Shown: piece by piece, positions 60,343-64,000 of the stretch
Numbering within the stretch: the first letter of the stretch is position 1
Layout of the letters: every line of letters begins with the position of its first letter
Source of the DNA: Candidatus Muiribacterium halophilum
GTDB taxonomy: Bacteria; Muiribacteriota; Muiribacteriia; Muiribacteriales; Muiribacteriaceae
Assembly (NCBI GenBank): GCA_023228995.1
Contig: JALOAD010000011.1
Coordinates: 16,845 to 80,844 of the forward strand
Length of the DNA: 64,000 nt
Direction: 5' to 3'
Translations under genes and position numbers: made by a program
Notes under the pieces: model-generated
The model's database searches: none
The model's input: the letters and a program-made list of their open reading frames with translations, nothing else
What the model was told of the DNA's origin: nothing

Positions 60343-60480
60343 CTATAGTTCAACTAAACCAAAGTCCTTTTTAAACCCACATTTTTCACAGTGTATAATC
60401 TTTTTTTTCTTATGACCATAAGCGAATTTCCATTCAAAATATTCTTCAAGTCTGTTTCCACATTTTTTACAAATATCCAC
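60343..60480 (-). CDS. 45-residue zinc-ribbon protein (GTG start)
   Basis: A GTG at 60480, preceded by GGGGGTG about 7 bases upstream, opens 45 codons to TAG at 60343, just 9 bp before the barrel-protein start. The sequence has two CxxC pairs, CKKCG near residue 4 and CEKCG near residue 31, with a Tyr/Lys-rich stretch in between (EYFEWKFAYGHKKKK). This is the spacing of a complete treble-clef/zinc-ribbon. The Cys pairs and the tight spacing to the next gene make it a likely real gene despite its size. Function unknown; similar tiny zinc ribbons often bind nucleic acid or protein. Confidence 0.68.
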   Translation of the reverse strand: MDICKKCGNRLEEYFEWKFAYGHKKKKIIHCEKCGFKKDFGLVEL

Positions 60481-60539
60481 TGTTTACACCCCCAATATTA
60501 GCTTGATATGGTATATATTCGGAATATTAGCGTTATATA

Positions 60540-60567
60540 TTGAATTTTTATATTATAGTGTTATAAT
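60540..60567 (+). promoter_or_regulatory. Sigma-70-type promoter for the serA-like gene
   Basis: TTGAAT (60540-60545), 16-base spacer, and a perfect TATAAT (60562-60567) with extended TG at 60559-60560. The GGGAGG site and ATG (60623) follow 55 bases on. Confidence 0.65.
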
Positions 60568-60622
60568 CGATATTAGATAAATTTTATGTTTAAAATAAAA
60601 CAAAAATACATTGGGAGGATTT

Positions 60623-61534
60623 ATGAAACTTCTTGTTTGTGATGCACTAAGTGACAATGCAGTAAATGGTCTTAAAAATATCAAAGGACTTGAAGTAACT
60701 GTAAAAACTGGTCTTAATCCAGAAGAACTTAAAGAAGTCATAAAAGATCAAAATATTGCTATAGTCAGATCAGCTACAAAAATTAGAAAAGATATAATTG
60801 ATGCAGCTCCAGAACTTAAATTAGTAATTAGAGGTGGTGTTGGTGTTGACAATATTGATGTAGAATATGCTAAATCAAAAAATATTTCTGTTAGAAACAC
60901 TCCAGGAGCAAGCTCAAATTCAGTTGCAGAATTAGCATTAGGTATGATGTTTGCTATTTCAAGAGATCTTTATACTTCAACTAATTCTATGAAAAATTCA
61001 AAATGGGAAAAGAAAAAATTCAACGGTTTTGAATTAGCTGGAAAAACTTTAGGTATAATTGGTTGTGGAAAAATTGGTCAGAGTCTTGCAAAAAAAGCAA
61101 TAGCATTAGGAATGAATGCAATCGGGTTTATAAGAAGTCCAAAACCTGCTATTGAAGGTCTTGAATACACAACTTCTCTTGATGAACTTCTAAAGAAAAG
61201 TGATTTTATATCAATTCATACTCCTTTTGTAAAAGAAGTTGGACCTTTATTAAAAAAAGAACAATTTTGTAAAATGAAAGAAGGTGTTTGTATTGTGAAC
61301 TGTTCAAGAGGTGGAGTTGTTTGTGAAAAAGATCTTCTTGAAGCTTTAAATAAAGGTCAAGTACAAGCTTGTGGTATTGATGTTTTTGAAAAAGAACCAA
61401 CAGGAAACACTGAACTTCTTGAACATGAAAGAGTTATTGTAGCTTCTCCTCATATTGGAGCTCAAACAAGAGAAGGTCAGGATAGAGTTGGTGATGAAAT
61501 TGTTGAAATCGTACAAGAATTTATGAATGCATAA
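60623..61534 (+). CDS. serA: D-3-phosphoglycerate dehydrogenase-like 2-hydroxyacid dehydrogenase
   Basis: The ATG at 60623 follows GGGAGG; the product is 303 residues, i.e. the short form without the C-terminal ACT domain. The NAD-binding loop is LGIIGCGKIGQSLAKKAIAL. Catalytic positions are the Arg of VIRGGVGVDNID-adjacent and NCSRGGVVCEKDL, the Glu of FEKEP, and the His of ASPHIGAQTREG. The start KLLVCDALSDNAVNGLKNI and the VGVDNIDVEYAKSKNISVRN block are closest to SerA, but hydroxypyruvate or other 2-hydroxyacid reductases share them, so the symbol is provisional. It has its own promoter and ends in a terminator shared with coaE. Confidence 0.85.
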   Translation: MKLLVCDALSDNAVNGLKNIKGLEVTVKTGLNPEELKEVIKDQNIAIVRSATKIRKDIIDAAPELKLVIRGGVGVDNIDVEYAKSKNISVRNTPGASSNSVAELALGMMFAISRDLYTSTNSMKNSKWEKKKFNGFELAGKTLGIIGCGKIGQSLAKKAIALGMNAIGFIRSPKPAIEGLEYTTSLDELLKKSDFISIHTPFVKEVGPLLKKEQFCKMKEGVCIVNCSRGGVVCEKDLLEALNKGQVQACGIDVFEKEPTGNTELLEHERVIVASPHIGAQTREGQDRVGDEIVEIVQEFMNA

Positions 61535-61548
61535 ATAAAAATTATCAT

Positions 61549-61588
61549 AAAAAGAGATAGAGCATAATGCTTTATCTCTTTTTTTTAT
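61549..61588. terminator. Bidirectional rho-independent terminator between serA and coaE
   Basis: AAAGAGATA and TATCTCTTT form a 9-bp stem around a 13-base loop, with A-rich sequence on the left and T-rich on the right. It serves plus-strand serA, and in the other direction overlaps the last codon of coaE. Confidence 0.85.
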
Positions 61589-62181
61589 ATTTTTAATTTT
61601 TTTATGATATTATTTACATCTTTTTTAAAATCTTCAATATTACTATTATTAAAAATTCTAAAATCTATATATTGAGCATAATCTTGGTAATTAACCTGAT
61701 TTTTATATATGTTTTTTAATGTATTTATTTTTTCATTATCTCTTAAACTTACTCTTTTTAATATATTTTCTAAATCACTTTCTACCCACAAAACATTATC
61801 TGCTAATTTATGAAGTTTTGCTTCAAACATAACAGCAGCTTCAAATACAATATTTTGTTTTATATTTTTACAATAAAGAAGAAATTTTTTTAACTCTAAA
61901 AATAAAAATGGATGAGTTATACTATTTAAATTTTGAAGTTCTTTTTTGTTATTAAATACAATTTCTCTTAATTTTTTACGATCGAGTTTATTTTCTTTAT
62001 CAAATATAATATTACCAAACTTTAGTTTAAGTTTATCGAGTATTTCATGTGAATTATCAATCATTGTTCTTGCGAATACATCACAATTTATAACAAAAAA
62101 ATCAGCTTTTTCAAACATTGATATCAATGTAGTTTTACCACTTCCAATTTTGCCGGTAACTCCAATTATAACAGAATTCAT
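61585..62181 (-). CDS. coaE: Dephospho-CoA kinase
   Basis: CoaE catalyses the last step of CoA biosynthesis, phosphorylating the 3'-OH of dephospho-CoA. The 198-residue product has the P-loop GVTGKIGSGKTTLISMF, the DxD-like CDVFARTMI and the lid with LRKRVSLRDNEK-type residues (ILKRVSLRDNEKINTLKNIY). The usual IEGLIHP block is ITHPFLFLELKKF here. Its ATG overlaps the upstream HAMP-like gene as ATGA. With panD earlier in the window, it points to complete endogenous CoA synthesis. Confidence 0.93.
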   Translation of the reverse strand: MNSVIIGVTGKIGSGKTTLISMFEKADFFVINCDVFARTMIDNSHEILDKLKLKFGNIIFDKENKLDRKKLREIVFNNKKELQNLNSITHPFLFLELKKFLLYCKNIKQNIVFEAAVMFEAKLHKLADNVLWVESDLENILKRVSLRDNEKINTLKNIYKNQVNYQDYAQYIDFRIFNNSNIEDFKKDVNNIIKKLKI

Positions 62182-62711
62182 ATATTAAATCTCTTAAGTT
62201 CTTCTTCTATTTTTTCAAAAGTATTTTTACAGGTTTTTGGACCTTTACACTTTGAATGTTCCTTTTTTAATATATCCATATAATCTCTTAATATGGTGAT
62301 TTTATTTTTATATTCAGAAGATATCTCATTAATTGTATAAACAAGCTCATTGTATTTTTTTTCTTCATTTTTAATTTTAAAATTTAAATTTCCATCTCTT
62401 ATCTTTTTTAAACCATGAACAACATTTTCATTGGAATTACTTATAATTTTAACTATAAAATAAACAACAAAAAACATTATGAAAAAATCAAATATAAACA
62501 AGAATATAAGTTTAAACCACATTTTTTCAAATAATAATTGTAATATCATATGAAGTTTAAAATAATCAGATTTCTCTAAAAGTTCAAAACTAACATGTTT
62601 TATAATAAAAAATACATTTGAGAAAATAATAAAAGTACATATTGCTACTGAAAGCATAATCCCAGTAAAAAGATCAAAGTTTTTTATTATTGTCCCTATT
62701 CTTCTTCTCAT
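62178..62711 (-). CDS. Two-helix membrane protein with HAMP-like linker
   Basis: The 177-residue protein has two membrane helices (about residues 16-38 and 65-90, FIFDFFIMFFVVYFIVKI) and then a HAMP-like segment (ENVVHGLKKIRDGNLNFKIK, then EEKKYNELVYTINEISSEYK). A Cys/Lys-rich end (HSKCKGPKTCKNTFEKIEEE) with two Cys may bind metal or form a disulfide. There is no output domain. It resembles the HAMP-only protein at 4480 in outline. Its start overlaps the phosphohexomutase-like gene by 4 bp and its end overlaps coaE, so the three are cotranslated; a shared role is unclear. Confidence 0.72.
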   Translation of the reverse strand: MRRRIGTIIKNFDLFTGIMLSVAICTFIIFSNVFFIIKHVSFELLEKSDYFKLHMILQLLFEKMWFKLIFLFIFDFFIMFFVVYFIVKIISNSNENVVHGLKKIRDGNLNFKIKNEEKKYNELVYTINEISSEYKNKITILRDYMDILKKEHSKCKGPKTCKNTFEKIEEELKRFNI

Positions 62712-64000
62712 TCGTCAAAGAATTTCCTAATCTGTTTTTCCATAGTATTTAAAGTTGCTTTTTCATTACATTCAATAAAAACAGAAAATTCAGAAACTAG
62801 CGGATGAGCGATTATAAGAATAAAAGAATTATCATTAAATAGAATTTTATAACCATCTTTTTGAATTTGATCCTTTATTGAATTTTTTTCAAAAAGAACA
62901 CCAATGTTTTTTATTTTTCCAAGTATTCTCATTTTTTCTTCTTCATCCCTAACTCTAATATTAATTTTAGAAGAAAAATACTGCCCATGAATTTCTGTGA
63001 ATTCTTCTGAAAGTTCAATAATACTCTTATCAGTAACATTCATAATTTCAATAATACAAAGTAAAAATAAAATACTATCTCTATAAGGAATATATTCAGA
63101 AAAAGTATAACCACCTGAATGATCACAACCAAATAATATCTTTCCTTTTATAACTTTTTCTGTAATATGCTTAAAACCAGTATAGGTTTCTATCAATTCA
63201 ACACCATTAGTAACACAGATTTTATCAATTATATTCGAAGTACAAGTTGTTTTGGCAACAACACCATTTTTTCCTTTTGTTTTAAGAATATATTCAAGAA
63301 CTATTCCGAGTAAAACATCTCGATTTAATCTATTACCATTTTTATCAATAAAACTTATTCTATCACCCGAACTATCAAATGCAACACCAAGATCTGCTTC
63401 TGAATTTTTAACAGTTTCGCTCAAAGATTCAAGATTGTCTTTTTCAGGATCAGGTGTTCTTTCTGAAAAAGCCGGATTATAATCTGAATTTATTTCAATT
63501 ATATCTGATGATTTACCTAATATTTTATGAAATACACCTCTAATTGGACCATTTATACAATCAATAACAATTTTTAAACCATTTTCTTTAAGTTTTTTAA
63601 ATTCAATTTTCTTTTCTACAAGTTTATTATATTCTTGTATCATATCAACAGGTTCAACCTGAGAAAGTGCAAGTGCTTGATCATAGTTTTTATATTCAAT
63701 TTCTTCTTCCATATCACTTATAAGTCTAATATTTCTTTCAATTTCCATAGATATATGACTCATAGCTGGACCTGCATAATCAGGTATGAATTTAATACCA
63801 TTATATGAATAATTCTTATTTCCAGCTGTTATCATTATACCTGAAGAACATTTTAGATTTTTAACACAAGCCATTAAACAAACTTCAGGAACATCCCTTT
63901 CTGTCATATAACATTTTATATTATTTCCTGTAAGAACTTCAGCAATAAGCTCTGCATATTTATAAGAAAGAAATCTTGTATCATAAGCTATTGCAACATG
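62708..64000 (-). CDS. Phosphomannomutase/phosphoglucomutase-like protein with degenerate active site (start beyond right edge)
   Basis: The frame is open from 64000, where it reads VAIAYDTRFLSYKYAELIAE, the normal first block of alpha-D-phosphohexomutases, to the stop at 62708 (about 430 residues visible of ~450-460). Sequence order matches the family, but each active-site loop is changed. The phosphoserine loop is ITAGNKNYSYNG instead of TASHNP (no Ser). The metal loop is FDSSGDRI instead of DGDADR. The sugar loop is DHSGGYTF instead of E-x-SGH. The phosphate loop is IIAHPLVSEFSVF instead of RPSGTEP. It is thus probably a non-catalytic relative. It is coupled by ATGA to the HAMP-like gene. 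Confidence 0.85.
   Translation of the reverse strand, partial: HVAIAYDTRFLSYKYAELIAEVLTGNNIKCYMTERDVPEVCLMACVKNLKCSSGIMITAGNKNYSYNGIKFIPDYAGPAMSHISMEIERNIRLISDMEEEIEYKNYDQALALSQVEPVDMIQEYNKLVEKKIEFKKLKENGLKIVIDCINGPIRGVFHKILGKSSDIIEINSDYNPAFSERTPDPEKDNLESLSETVKNSEADLGVAFDSSGDRISFIDKNGNRLNRDVLLGIVLEYILKTKGKNGVVAKTTCTSNIIDKICVTNGVELIETYTGFKHITEKVIKGKILFGCDHSGGYTFSEYIPYRDSILFLLCIIEIMNVTDKSIIELSEEFTEIHGQYFSSKINIRVRDEEEKMRILGKIKNIGVLFEKNSIKDQIQKDGYKILFNDNSFILIIAHPLVSEFSVFIECNEKATLNTMEKQIRKFFDE

Noticed and set aside
1-64000. tRNA, rRNA, transposase or prophage genes
   Set aside because: No cloverleaf, rRNA-like segment, DDE/Y1 transposase motif, integrase or phage structural protein was seen on either strand.

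Overview
The window is very AT-rich (well over two thirds A+T by eye) and densely coding, with strong Shine-Dalgarno sites, many 4-bp ATGA overlaps, and long runs of co-directional genes, mostly on the minus strand. It looks like a chromosomal segment of a deep-branching, cultured or metagenome-derived bacterium. Predicted secreted proteins, lipoproteins with their maturation genes (lgt, lspA), and signal-peptide proteins rich in predicted beta strand suggest a diderm envelope. The SepF-YggT-DivIVA division cluster is of the type usual in Firmicutes and some deep diderm phyla. A Na+-pumping acyl-CoA decarboxylase points to an anaerobic, sodium-using energy metabolism. The combination of many HEAT and TPR proteins, very low GC and a mixed envelope would fit a candidate phylum such as Muiribacteriota or Riflebacteria, but nothing here proves that. 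No rRNA, tRNA, transposase, phage gene or CRISPR array was seen.

Layout. 1-2657 (minus): partial mgtE, fabH, M42 aminopeptidase. 2694-3503 (plus): GNAT. 3753-11309 (minus): one long operon, small ORF-yggS-sepF-yggT-divIVA-mtnA-aldolase-lspA-lgt-rluD-pilin-like-HAMP protein-periplasmic coiled-coil protein. 11628-20009: three large HEAT-repeat proteins around a minus-strand trio with a pyruvyl-transferase-like gene; the third HEAT gene is coupled to ileS (to 23156). 23296-23783 is an 8-bp minisatellite of about 60 units. 23864-39614 (minus): HAD phosphatase, GNAT, acidic membrane protein, NtrC-type regulator and kinase, envelope proteins with TPRs, PHP phosphatase, RlpA-like lipoprotein, amidohydrolase, and the four-subunit Na+-pumping decarboxylase. 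39876-41758 (plus): small basic protein and two exported proteins. 41840-48939 (minus): secreted metallopeptidase, RNase E/G, TIGR03936/TIGR03960 radical-SAM pair, nitroreductase, DUF493-like protein. 49028-50133 (plus): exported protein and panD. 50313-57683 (minus): 5'-nucleotidase, FAD oxidase, M16 peptidase, secG, fmt, def. 57804-64000: EamA transporter, small HExxH protein, exported barrel-like protein, zinc-ribbon peptide, serA-like dehydrogenase, coaE, HAMP-like protein and a partial, apparently catalytically dead phosphohexomutase.

Most notable: (i) an in-frame TGA cuts RNase E/G before its conserved C-terminal domain, which still reads on in frame; (ii) the phosphohexomutase at the right edge has lost all four active-site signatures; (iii) two intergenic loci (11415-11616 and 43931-44317) are runs of back-to-back short perfect hairpins unlike ordinary terminators; (iv) a 26-bp ATCCCGG...CCGGGAT palindrome and longer repeats are scattered between genes; (v) an mtnA-aldolase pair fits the DHAP shunt for 5'-deoxyadenosine/methylthioadenosine salvage; (vi) several starts need non-ATG codons (CTG, TTG, GTG), and two genes look leaderless. 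All family calls come from reading motifs; no database search was possible.
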